From Dehalococcoidia bacterium (lineage in GTDB: Bacteria; Chloroflexota; Dehalococcoidia; GIF9; AB-539-J10): 52,238 bases of DNA. Below the pieces are notes generated by a model, which worked only from the letters and a program-made list of their open reading frames with translations, ran no database searches and had not been told where the DNA came from. Positions 19,269 to 26,664 of the stretch are shown here, in pieces (the first letter of the stretch is position 1; each line of letters opens with the position of its first letter). Both the position numbers and the translations under genes were made by a program. The stretch is from positions 1 to 52,238 of the forward strand of contig PUON01000009.1 of assembly GCA_003552125.1 (NCBI GenBank), read 5' to 3'.

Positions 19269-20840
19269 ATGAGAATCTCCACGGTAAATGAGATGCGCGA
19301 ATGCGACCGCCGGGCGGTGGAGGAATACGGCCTGTCTGAAGTGGTGCTCATGGAACACGCTGGGCATTCGGTCTACGAGGTACTGAAAACTGAATTCGAT
19401 GTGATGCACCGTCGCTTTCTCGTCCTGTGTGGCAGGGGGAACAATGGTGGTGATGGTATGGTGGTGGCACGCAAGCTGCATTCTCGTGGAGCGGTGGTCC
19501 GGGTGTGTCTTCTTGCAGATGAGTCAGAAGTGCGGGGAACCTCACGTGCCAATTACGATGCGGCAATCGCGGCTGGCATGGAGGTGATCCGTGTTCGCTC
19601 TGCGCACGACTTGCCGGAAGTGAAATCCGGGGATGTCATGGTCGATGCCCTTCTTGGTACAGGACTATCCCGGAGTCCTGAAGGCATCTACGGGGAGGCA
19701 ATTGAATGGATTAATGGCTCCGGATTGCCCGTTGTCGCGGTTGATATACCTTCCGGTGTGAATGGCGACAATGGGCTGGTTCCTGGGGAGGCGGTCACTG
19801 CCTCATGTACGGTTACGTTTGGACTGCCCAAGAGGGGCAACCTGTTACCACCGGGAAGGGAACACTGTGGCAAGCTCATTGTGACACACATATCCTTTCC
19901 GCCGGAGCTGATCAAGGATGTCGGCGGAGTCGAGGTCAGTCGGCCGCTGCCGCTTCCCCCTCGACGGCTGGAGTCGCACAAAGGTGACTACGGCGACGTG
20001 TTATTCGTTGCCGGTGCGAGGTCGTATCTGGGCGCCCCAATGCTTGTAGTGATGTCTTTTCTCAGGGCAGGTGGGGGGTATGGTCGGCTGGCTACCCCCG
20101 CGTCACTCGCTCCACTGGTGGGGAGCCGTGCCAGTGAGGCTGTCATGGTACCTCTGGCGGAAACGTCCGATGGCACGCTGTCGCTGTCCAATCTGGACGT
20201 ACTGTGCCAGATGGGTGATCGAGCGGACATGATGGTGATCGGTCCGGGGGTGTCACTTCACGAGGAGACGCAGGAACTCGTGCGGAGGCTGGCAACTTTG
20301 GTGAAATCTCCTGTCATACTCGATGGAGACGGGTTGAGCGCACTAGCCTCAGATCCATCCTGTATTCGTGGGCGTGAATCAGCTTCCACTGTACTGACGC
20401 CTCATGTCGGGGAGATGGCGAGACTGCTGGGCTGCACGATCGAGCAGATCGAGGCGGACCGGGTGACAGCCGTGATCGAGGCAGTACATAGGTTTGGAGC
20501 TGTCGTGGTGCTGAAGGGGTCGAGCACCCTCATTGGTGGTCCGACAGGGCTGGTGTCGCTTAACCTCACCGGCAACCCGGGAATGGCGACGGCCGGTTCT
20601 GGTGATGTACTTGCCGGCACCATCGCCGCAGTATATGGCATGGGCCTCGAATTGAGGCCCGCTGCTGAAACGGGTGTATTCATACACGGTTTGGCGGGAG
20701 ATCTGGCTGCGGAGGAGATAGGAGAGGACGGACTTGTTGCCAGTGAGATCATGACGCATCTCCCTGTCGCGGTTAGACTCTACCGACAGTCTTTTTCGCA
20801 GTTGACCGACAACTGTTGCGGGCGATTGAACGTTATATAA
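19269..20840 (+). CDS. nnr: Bifunctional NAD(P)H-hydrate epimerase / ADP-dependent dehydratase
   Basis: 523 aa. Residues about 1-210 form the YjeF_N epimerase domain (LMEHAGHSVYEVL, LCGRGNNGGDGMVVARKL, VDALLGTGLSR, VAVDIPSGVNGD). Residues about 225-505 form the ribokinase-like dehydratase (HKGDYGDVLFVAGARSYLGA, VIGPGVS, VILDGDGLSAL, LTPHVGEMARLLG, LTGNPGMATAGSGDVLAGTI). Together they repair hydrated NADH and NADPH. The ATG at 19269 is chosen because GGAGG lies 8 nt upstream; an in-frame GTG at 19248 would add 7 residues. Confidence 0.95.
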   Translation: MRISTVNEMRECDRRAVEEYGLSEVVLMEHAGHSVYEVLKTEFDVMHRRFLVLCGRGNNGGDGMVVARKLHSRGAVVRVCLLADESEVRGTSRANYDAAIAAGMEVIRVRSAHDLPEVKSGDVMVDALLGTGLSRSPEGIYGEAIEWINGSGLPVVAVDIPSGVNGDNGLVPGEAVTASCTVTFGLPKRGNLLPPGREHCGKLIVTHISFPPELIKDVGGVEVSRPLPLPPRRLESHKGDYGDVLFVAGARSYLGAPMLVVMSFLRAGGGYGRLATPASLAPLVGSRASEAVMVPLAETSDGTLSLSNLDVLCQMGDRADMMVIGPGVSLHEETQELVRRLATLVKSPVILDGDGLSALASDPSCIRGRESASTVLTPHVGEMARLLGCTIEQIEADRVTAVIEAVHRFGAVVVLKGSSTLIGGPTGLVSLNLTGNPGMATAGSGDVLAGTIAAVYGMGLELRPAAETGVFIHGLAGDLAAEEIGEDGLVASEIMTHLPVAVRLYRQSFSQLTDNCCGRLNVI

Positions 20841-20853
20841 CAAAGACCTGGCT

Positions 20854-20994
20854 ATGACCGTAACCGATACTGCTCTGGAGGTGCTGGTGTACCGGGTGGA
20901 AGATGGGGGTCCGGCATCAGTTGAGCCTGCGGGGAACTGGTTGGTGGACGAGCAGGGCAATGATGCACCAGTCCTATTTGGTTACGTGCGTTGA
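20854..20994 (+). CDS. Hypothetical 46-aa protein
   Basis: An open frame of 46 codons fills the gap between nnr and the tubulin-like gene: MTVTDTALEVLVYRVEDGGP, then ASVEPAGNWLVDEQGNDAPV and LFGYVR before a TGA. It is acidic, with no membrane segment or cysteine. There is no Shine-Dalgarno sequence; TATAAC at 20836-20841 could give a very short leader. Its stop overlaps the -35 of the next gene. It may be real or chance; I do not recognise it. Confidence 0.45.
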   Translation: MTVTDTALEVLVYRVEDGGPASVEPAGNWLVDEQGNDAPVLFGYVR

Positions 20995-21019
20995 CATTAG
21001 TGAAGGAGGGCATTAGAAT
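20991..21019 (+). promoter_or_regulatory. Consensus promoter of the tubulin-like gene, leaderless
   Basis: TTGACA (20991-20996), 17-bp spacer, TAGAAT (21014-21019), then 6 nt and ATG 21026. The expected start of RNA is the A of the ATG itself. The GAAGGAGG at about 21002-21009 is too far upstream to act as a ribosome-binding site and would not be in this transcript. Confidence 0.7.
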
Positions 21020-21025
21020 AGCGAC

Positions 21026-22198
21026 ATGAAGCTGCTGGTTATCGGACTGGGACAATGCGGCGGACGTATCGCTGATAGGTTCGCCCGTCTGAATAAGAGA
21101 GGTCATGCACTTCGCGGGATGGATACGCTCGCCGGAGTGTTCGCGGTCAATACCGATGTTACGGACTTGAGTGGTTTGCGGACCATTAAGCCGGACTACA
21201 AGCATAGAATATTGATCGGCGCGCAGCGAACGAATGGACACGGAGTCGGCAAGATCAGCGAGCTCGGTGCTGAGATCGCGAACGAGGATGTCGACAAGAT
21301 CATCGATGCGATTCGTACGGCGTCAGGCTTCTACGAGACTGACGCGTTCCTGTTGTGCGCTGGCGCTGCCGGGGGCACTGGCTCAGGTGCCATCGCCGTG
21401 CTTACCAAGCATTTGAAGGAGCGGTACATAGGCAAGCCTGTCTACAATGTGGTGGTATTGCCGTTCCGGCAGGAGGAGAATACCGAAACCAGGACCATCT
21501 ACAACACCGCTACGTGTCTGAAGTCAACGTACCTGGTGGCGGACGCGGTCTTCCTGATCGACAATCAACGGTATGTGAAGAAGGATGCGCCAGCTGAGAA
21601 CAACCTGAACTCCATCAACGCCCGGGTGGTAGAGCCATTCTATAACGTACTGTGTGCGGGCGAGGAAACCAACAGGCGCTACGTCGGTTCCAAGACGCTT
21701 GATGCGGGTGACATCATTCAGACGCTTACGGGTTGGACGGTCATCGGTGGTGGCAGTGCGAAGCTTGATCGGCGTTTCTCATTGTTTGGCGCCAAGCGGG
21801 ACTTCCGCGAGAAGATGACCGATACCAGTCGGAGCACCCATGCTATGGACCAGGCCATCAGCGAGCTGTCAATGACGATTGATCCCAGTGATGTGGGTCG
21901 GGCGCTCTATCTGCTCACTGCTCCTTCAAAGGAGATGAGCATGGATGTGATGAAGCAATTGGGTGATAATCTGAGAAATCTCGCGCCGAACGCATTAATA
22001 CGAAGTGGCGACTACCCGCGCGATAGCAAGCAGATTGACGTCAGCGTGGTGATGTCCGAGATTCAGAACGTGCGTAAGATCACAGAGTACTTCACGAAAG
22101 CCATCGACCTCATATCGGTGATGAAAGCGAAGAAGGGTCTTGGGTATCAGACGAGACGGCTTGAAGAGTCATTCGACGATATCCCGGTACTGCTCTAG
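21026..22198 (+). CDS. CetZ-like tubulin/FtsZ superfamily GTPase
   Basis: 390 aa. The N-terminus MKLLVIGLGQCGGRIADRFA, the block AVNTDVTDLSGLRTI, and RILIGAQRTNGHGVGKISEL followed by GAEIANEDVD match archaeal CetZ proteins more than bacterial FtsZ. The tubulin GTP signature is GAAGGTGSG at 113-121. A T7-like loop with two acids (LDAGD, about 225-229) keeps the residues needed to hydrolyse GTP at a polymer interface. It lacks the FtsZ C-terminal tail that binds FtsA. A true FtsZ is also encoded (42941-44071), so this is a second tubulin. It converges on two coiled-coil genes across a shared hairpin. Its role is unknown; shape control or membrane/DNA organisation are possibilities by analogy with CetZ and TubZ. 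Confidence 0.85.
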   Translation: MKLLVIGLGQCGGRIADRFARLNKRGHALRGMDTLAGVFAVNTDVTDLSGLRTIKPDYKHRILIGAQRTNGHGVGKISELGAEIANEDVDKIIDAIRTASGFYETDAFLLCAGAAGGTGSGAIAVLTKHLKERYIGKPVYNVVVLPFRQEENTETRTIYNTATCLKSTYLVADAVFLIDNQRYVKKDAPAENNLNSINARVVEPFYNVLCAGEETNRRYVGSKTLDAGDIIQTLTGWTVIGGGSAKLDRRFSLFGAKRDFREKMTDTSRSTHAMDQAISELSMTIDPSDVGRALYLLTAPSKEMSMDVMKQLGDNLRNLAPNALIRSGDYPRDSKQIDVSVVMSEIQNVRKITEYFTKAIDLISVMKAKKGLGYQTRRLEESFDDIPVLL

Positions 22199-22232
22199 CG
22201 AAACGCACACAACGATCGTATACGGGTAACAG

Positions 22233-22264
22233 AAAGGCCCTCCGGCAACAGCCGGAGGGCCTTT
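22233..22264. terminator. Bidirectional intrinsic terminator
   Basis: A perfect 14-bp stem, AAAGGCCCTCCGGC (22233-22246) with GCCGGAGGGCCTTT (22251-22264), around an AACA loop. A/T-rich arms on both sides suit termination of the tubulin-like gene (plus) and of the coiled-coil gene at 22308-22835 (minus). Confidence 0.85.
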
Positions 22265-22307
22265 GCTTGTCATGAGCTATTCTCGATCACTCAGATGGCT
22301 CCTAATC

Positions 22308-22835
22308 CTAGCGGCGAGCCTTGGCGAACACGTTCCACGTCCGTTCCATCGCCTCGGCGCGTTCCTGCCGAGCCTTGGTCTCTACCTCATCACGTTTCTT
22401 CATCGCGTCAGTAACGACATCCTCATACTGTTTCTTGGATTGCGCCACCATATCTTCGTACGACTTTCGAGCCTGCGCGGAATTCTCTTCAAACGCATGC
22501 CTGGCCTTCGCAAGGCTGTCCTCCATTGTCTTCGTGGCCTGCGTAAGAGAGGCATCATGCGACTTCTTAGCGCTGCCAATAGCGTCAAGACTCTCCTTAC
22601 GGGCCTGTTCCAGTGCAGCGGCATAGTTCTTCTCCGCCTTCGCCTCCTGCTCCTTGTAGGCTCGCTCAAGTTGGCGTTGCGCCTCGATGTAGGCGACATA
22701 CGCCGCTGCCGCTCTTTGCTGAGTTTCGTCGAGCAGGTCTATAGTGGGCTCCGCAGCCTTTGCAGGCTTCTGCTCCTCCTCTACCGGCGTTTCGGGGGCT
22801 GCACTCTTCTGTTTGGTTTCCTCTTCGTTTGGCAT
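22308..22835 (-). CDS. Coiled-coil protein, 175 aa
   Basis: The N-terminal 30 residues are acidic, Pro/Glu/Lys-rich and probably disordered (MPNEEETKQKSAAPETPVEE). From about residue 34 onward the protein is one long charged helix (AAAAYVAYIEAQRQLERAYK, EKNYAAALEQARKESLD, ARKSYEDMVAQSKKQYED), with Tyr/Ala on one face. No signal peptide or membrane helix is seen. It is followed by the shared terminator and preceded 84 bp upstream by the longer coiled-coil gene, so they may form an operon. I know no family name; the build recalls apolipoprotein-like and scaffold proteins. Confidence 0.75.
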   Translation of the reverse strand: MPNEEETKQKSAAPETPVEEEQKPAKAAEPTIDLLDETQQRAAAAYVAYIEAQRQLERAYKEQEAKAEKNYAAALEQARKESLDAIGSAKKSHDASLTQATKTMEDSLAKARHAFEENSAQARKSYEDMVAQSKKQYEDVVTDAMKKRDEVETKARQERAEAMERTWNVFAKARR

Positions 22836-22919
22836 CCGTGTTCTCCTTCCGCTTCAAATCCTGACGTTGCTTGCACTGCCTATGGATAGGATGGTCTGTT
22901 CTCTCCAGAGATCTCTCCG

Positions 22920-24497
22920 TTATTCTTCTTTGTCTAGTTCATCCGGCTTGCTGAAAGGCTGCTCTTTGTCGGTTGCGTACATCTTAGCGAGGAATTGCAG
23001 TCTTGAATGAATGTCGGGACGGCTGTCACGCGGCTGCGGCTTGGAGGGCTTCGATTCTTCTGTGTCGAGGCGACTCATCGCCTCGATAAGCTGCTTTCTT
23101 GGAGGTTCAGGTTCATCCTCTCCGTGGGTTCGACGGGTCTGCTCTGCGCTGGCAGCAGTATCTTCGAACAATTTCACAGTTGCCCTTGCTACTTTGCGGG
23201 CTGCCTTTGTCGTCTCCTCGGCTTTGTCGATAGCTTCCTCCAGGATTCTGGATGACGACATCACGTTGTCACGCGCTGCCTTCACTGAGGCCTCGGTGGC
23301 TTCCCGGACAACTCGTTTGGATTCTTCAGCTGCATGTAGCGCTTCCGCGCTTGTCTCCTCGGCGCGCCTGGTGGCATCCGCGGCGAGTCGTCTCGCTTCC
23401 TCTGCTGCCTCTGCCGAGAGCCTTCCAAGCTCTTCAGCTCGATCGGACGCCTGTCCTGCCACCTTCAAGGCTTCATCCGCCAGCCTCGTTGCGGCTGCCG
23501 TCACCTCCTCGGTTCGTCTCACTGCCTCGCGTGCAGCGCGCTCAGCTTCCTCAGCGCGGCCCATTGCCTCCTGCGAGGCTCGTGTGGCGGATTCAACTGC
23601 CTCCCTGCTGGCACGTACCGATGCTTCGATTCTCGTCACTGCCTCCTGCGAGGCCTTGATCTGGCGCTCGGCTTCTCGCTGACTCAATTTGCCCGCTTCT
23701 TCGGCACGGCGGATCGCTGCCTCGAATGCGTGGCTCGACTGCTCAGTTGACGTGTTTGCAGCTGCAACTGCTTCTTCGGCGCGAGTTCTTGCTTCCTCGA
23801 ACGCCGATGATGAGAGAGCCGCGGAGTCGCTTGCGGCCTTGAAGACCTTTTCTGCCCTGGTGATAGCTCTTTCGGATGCCTTTTCGGCATCCTTGGAGGC
23901 CTTCTCCGACATCTTCGCGACGCGTTCGGCAGTGCTCTGAGCCTCGCGTGATACGCGAACTGATTCCTCAGACGCCTTGGCGGCCTGCCGCTCCTGTTCC
24001 TCGGCTGCAGCCATAGCTTCGTGCGCGGCACGGCGTGCTTCATCCGCTCGCTGTTGCGTCGAAACGGACATCTTCTCAACGCCGCTGAGAGTATTCTGAG
24101 ATGAGGCAAGAGTCTCTTGAACCGATGCAATGGCCTCATTCACAAGCCGCTCAAGGCGTTTCACGGCCTCGTCAAATGCGCGCGCACTTGATTCTGCGAC
24201 ATCGGTAGATGAGGCGAACACGCTTTCCGCCGTAGTAATTGCCTGATGCGCGCGTTCGATGGCCTCCCGGGATGCCCTGGAAGCCGCCTCACTGATGGAC
24301 TCGGCCTTCTTCGCAGCCTCCTCGGCATTACGACTCGCCTCTTCAGCCTCCTTGTGCGCTTCTCTCCCGATCTTCTCAACCCGGGAGTACGCTTGCTCGG
24401 ATGCCTTGCGCGACTGGTCGGCGGCCTGACGCGCGGCAAGATTCATCTGTTCGGCCCGCGCGACGGCCTCTTCAAAAGACGGATAGTCTTGTTCCAT
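22920..24497 (-). CDS. Long Ala/Glu/Arg-rich coiled-coil protein, about 525 aa
   Basis: Almost the whole protein (about residues 10-430) is an uninterrupted helix built from repeats around A-E-x-A-x-x-A: EEAVARAEQMNLAARQAADQ, EEASRNAEEAAKKAESIS, EEARRLAADATRRAEETSAE. Serine and threonine punctuate it at intervals. The last 95 residues are Pro-rich and charged, ending LQFLAKMYATDKEQ plus an acidic tail. There is no signal peptide, membrane span or cysteine. The start is ATG 24497, because GAAGG lies 6 nt before it; another ATG two codons upstream abuts that site. The antisense strand is open too, a by-product of codon bias. It may be a filament or scaffold working with the adjacent tubulin-like protein, which is inference from position. 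Confidence 0.8.
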   Translation of the reverse strand: MEQDYPSFEEAVARAEQMNLAARQAADQSRKASEQAYSRVEKIGREAHKEAEEASRNAEEAAKKAESISEAASRASREAIERAHQAITTAESVFASSTDVAESSARAFDEAVKRLERLVNEAIASVQETLASSQNTLSGVEKMSVSTQQRADEARRAAHEAMAAAEEQERQAAKASEESVRVSREAQSTAERVAKMSEKASKDAEKASERAITRAEKVFKAASDSAALSSSAFEEARTRAEEAVAAANTSTEQSSHAFEAAIRRAEEAGKLSQREAERQIKASQEAVTRIEASVRASREAVESATRASQEAMGRAEEAERAAREAVRRTEEVTAAATRLADEALKVAGQASDRAEELGRLSAEAAEEARRLAADATRRAEETSAEALHAAEESKRVVREATEASVKAARDNVMSSSRILEEAIDKAEETTKAARKVARATVKLFEDTAASAEQTRRTHGEDEPEPPRKQLIEAMSRLDTEESKPSKPQPRDSRPDIHSRLQFLAKMYATDKEQPFSKPDELDKEE

Positions 24498-24583
24498 AGT
24501 CATCCTTCGACGTTGGGCTATGCAGCGCCCGATTGCCGTTAGGCACCCAACTCTCCAAATTGTAGTGACCGTTTCACTCTATT

Positions 24584-25411
24584 TCAACGAATCAGCGGGA
24601 GCTTTCGATTATGCAAAGCCGGCAAATGCTGCCGTATCTTCGCCATTTCCCCGAAATCAAGCGTTGCCGATATAACCTCTTCCCCGTCGCCGGAAGCCCG
24701 TGCCAGCACCCGCCCCCACGGATCGATAATAATGCTGTTTCCGTATGTGGGTATTTCACCCGCACCTATGCCGGCCTGGCCGGGAGCCACGATAAAGCAC
24801 TGGTTCTCGATGGCTCGGGCGCGAAGCAGAACCTCCCAGTGCGCCTCGCCTGTTGGAGCCGTGAAGGATGAAGGCACAAACACGAGATCGGCTCCCGCAT
24901 CTGCAAGAGCCCTGTAGAGCTCAGGGAATCTCATGTCATAGCATATCGTCAGTCCTGCCGTGAGCCCGTCCACGCATGCGGCAACAATGTCCTTCCCTGC
25001 CTGGAATTTCGCAGATTCGGTGACTGACCTGTCTCCTATGGCGATGTCGAACAGGTGAATCTTCCGGTAGCGGGCAACTAACTTGCCGTCCGGGCTGATG
25101 AGCGTGGACGTGTTGTAGGGCATCCCGCCGTCAGGATCGGCTTCATGAACACTGCCAGCCAGTATCCACACACCTCGATCAGCGGCAAGAGACATCAGTG
25201 AAACCAATGCGCTGCCGGGTAGGGGCTGTGCGATCCTGCTGAGGTCGGTTTCGCTTCCCCGGTAGTCAAATGTCTCGGGTAGTGCGATCAGCCTGGCTCC
25301 GGTATCTACAGCCTGGGTGGCCAGGGTCAGTGCCCGTTCGATATTGACGGTTTGGTTCGGCCCGCTTGCGGTCTGTGCTATTGCAACTGTAATTGGGCTG
25401 GAGTGTGTCAT
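24584..25411 (-). CDS. Carbon-nitrogen hydrolase (Nit1/omega-amidase-like)
   Basis: 275 aa with the full nitrilase-superfamily triad: Glu in LIALPETFDYRG, Lys in ARYRKIHLFDIAIGD, and Cys in LTICYDMRFPELYRAL. Further matches are VFVPSSFTAPTGEAHWEVLL, RARAIENQCFIVAPGQ and YGNSIIIDPWGRVLA. The sequence is closest by eye to the Nit1/YbeM branch, which deaminates dead-end glutathione or alpha-ketoglutaramate-type amides, but substrate is not certain. The ATG follows GAGGAG. An extended -10 lies about 80 nt upstream. Confidence 0.92.
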   Translation of the reverse strand: MTHSSPITVAIAQTASGPNQTVNIERALTLATQAVDTGARLIALPETFDYRGSETDLSRIAQPLPGSALVSLMSLAADRGVWILAGSVHEADPDGGMPYNTSTLISPDGKLVARYRKIHLFDIAIGDRSVTESAKFQAGKDIVAACVDGLTAGLTICYDMRFPELYRALADAGADLVFVPSSFTAPTGEAHWEVLLRARAIENQCFIVAPGQAGIGAGEIPTYGNSIIIDPWGRVLARASGDGEEVISATLDFGEMAKIRQHLPALHNRKLPLIR

Positions 25412-25746
25412 ATCGAATAGTCTCCTCAGAGAATACCGCCGGGGCCCCGAACAGGCACACGCAAGCCTCAGGGAGCGTCCCCCGATTCGACAATCATATC
25501 ACGGGTGGGTTGCGGTAGACCCGGATTCAGGGAGAGTGCAGGGTGACGACCTGTCAGGCCTTATTGCATACAACTGCAGATTCTATTCGGGGAACTATGC
25601 GGCCGCGAGATGGGGGCAATAGCGCGAGTCCCCACGGATCAGGGGGACTTAGAACAGGCTAACCAGAGGCATCAGGACTGGAACGCTGCCCCGGATCGAC
25701 GTCAGATAACAAAATGCTGCGCTCGCCACTGGTTGGATTGTCTTTC
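25412..25746. other. 335-bp intergenic region
   Basis: It separates the nitrilase start from the end of secF. It holds the nitrilase promoter and a leader of about 80 nt rich in short GC inverted repeats (for example GGGGCCCC near 25441-25448). No frame over about 75 codons has any family resemblance. I looked for SRP RNA, tmRNA, RNase P and common riboswitch cores and recognised none. Confidence 0.5.
25493..25501 (-). promoter_or_regulatory. Extended -10 promoter for the nitrilase gene
   Basis: Minus strand TGA-TATGAT. The predicted RNA start is near 25486, which gives a leader of about 75 nt to ATG 25411. No convincing -35 is present. Confidence 0.45.
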
Positions 25747-26664
25747 TCATCCAGGCTGGTGTGCCGTGCGTATCCTGTTCACGAGCTGTCCCCATTCACG
25801 TCGTTCCCAGGTGACCAGCAATGGGCCGGCTATGAACAATGAACTGTAAGTGCCGATCAGCAGTCCCACGAACAGAACGAGGATGAAGTAGTGTATTGTC
25901 GCTCCACCGAAGAGCAGCAGCGCAAGGATGACGCATAGCGTTGTCAATGAGGTATTCACTGAACGTACGAGAGTCTCGACCAGACTGCAATTCACGGTGA
26001 TGCCGAGATCGGGGCTCACGCCCTTTGCCCTGTTCTCGCGGATACGATCGAAGACCACCACTGTATTGTTGATGGTGTATCCAACGATGGTGAGAAGTCC
26101 GGTGATGAACAGTGCGTCGATTTCCACTCCGCGGAATTGGCCAAGAAGGGCGAACAGGCCAGCCACGATAAGAATATTGTGCCCGAGTCCGACGATGGCG
26201 CACGTGCCCCACTTGAATGGGCTGGGCATTCTCCGGAATGACCAGGCAATATACAGCAGCATTGCGACCGAGGCGAATAGCAGAGCAAGACCGGCCTGGC
26301 GTGCGGTCTCGGTTGCGATGGCGGGAGACACCGTACTGTAGTCGAGCACAGTCAATTCCGAGCCAAGCTCTGCCTCAAGCGAAGCCATTAGAGCTTCTCG
26401 CTCCTCGACGGAAAGTGACTGCATGCGGACTATGTAGTCATCACCACTGCTCTGTATTATCGTGTCGGCGGCTCCATACTGCATTACCACGTCGCGGAGC
26501 GCAGACTGCTCGACCTGCGGCTGGAAGCGGAGCGTCATGGCCGTGCCACCCGTGAAGTCGATTCCGGGACGCAGTCCGAATGCGACTAGGGCGAACACAG
26601 CAACGACCAGTGCGATAAGCGAACCAAGGAAGAACCAGTGTCGTTGCCCTACGAAATCTATCAT
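25747..26664 (-). CDS. secF: Protein translocase subunit SecF
   Basis: 305 aa from ATG 26664, which overlaps the secD stop as ATGA. It has one N-terminal helix, a periplasmic P-domain (LRPGIDFTGGTAMTLRF) and five further helices with the family motifs FITGLLTIVGYTINNTVVVF, FDRIRENRAKG and RSVNTSLTTLCVIL. SecDF uses the proton (or sodium) gradient to pull proteins out of the SecYEG channel. The frame is open upstream over secD without homology. Confidence 0.96.
   Translation of the reverse strand: MIDFVGQRHWFFLGSLIALVVAVFALVAFGLRPGIDFTGGTAMTLRFQPQVEQSALRDVVMQYGAADTIIQSSGDDYIVRMQSLSVEEREALMASLEAELGSELTVLDYSTVSPAIATETARQAGLALLFASVAMLLYIAWSFRRMPSPFKWGTCAIVGLGHNILIVAGLFALLGQFRGVEIDALFITGLLTIVGYTINNTVVVFDRIRENRAKGVSPDLGITVNCSLVETLVRSVNTSLTTLCVILALLLFGGATIHYFILVLFVGLLIGTYSSLFIAGPLLVTWERREWGQLVNRIRTAHQPG

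Noticed and set aside
22263-22889. 208-codon plus-strand frame rich in Leu/Arg opposite the 175-aa coiled-coil gene
   Set aside because: It starts inside the terminator arm and is the antisense of a clear charged helix.
23011-23682. Long plus-strand open frames opposite the coiled-coil gene
   Set aside because: They are antisense shadows produced by the Ala/Glu/Arg codon bias; no ribosome-binding site or family resemblance, and the minus-strand frame is far better.
23000-24400. DNA-level tandem repeats in the long coiled-coil gene
   Set aside because: The repetition is at the protein level (A-E-x-A pattern) with varied codons; no exact long DNA repeat was seen.
25412-25746. 6S-like or other small RNA gene in the nitrilase-secF gap
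   Set aside because: Several GC hairpins exist, but no terminator and no conserved core could be identified.
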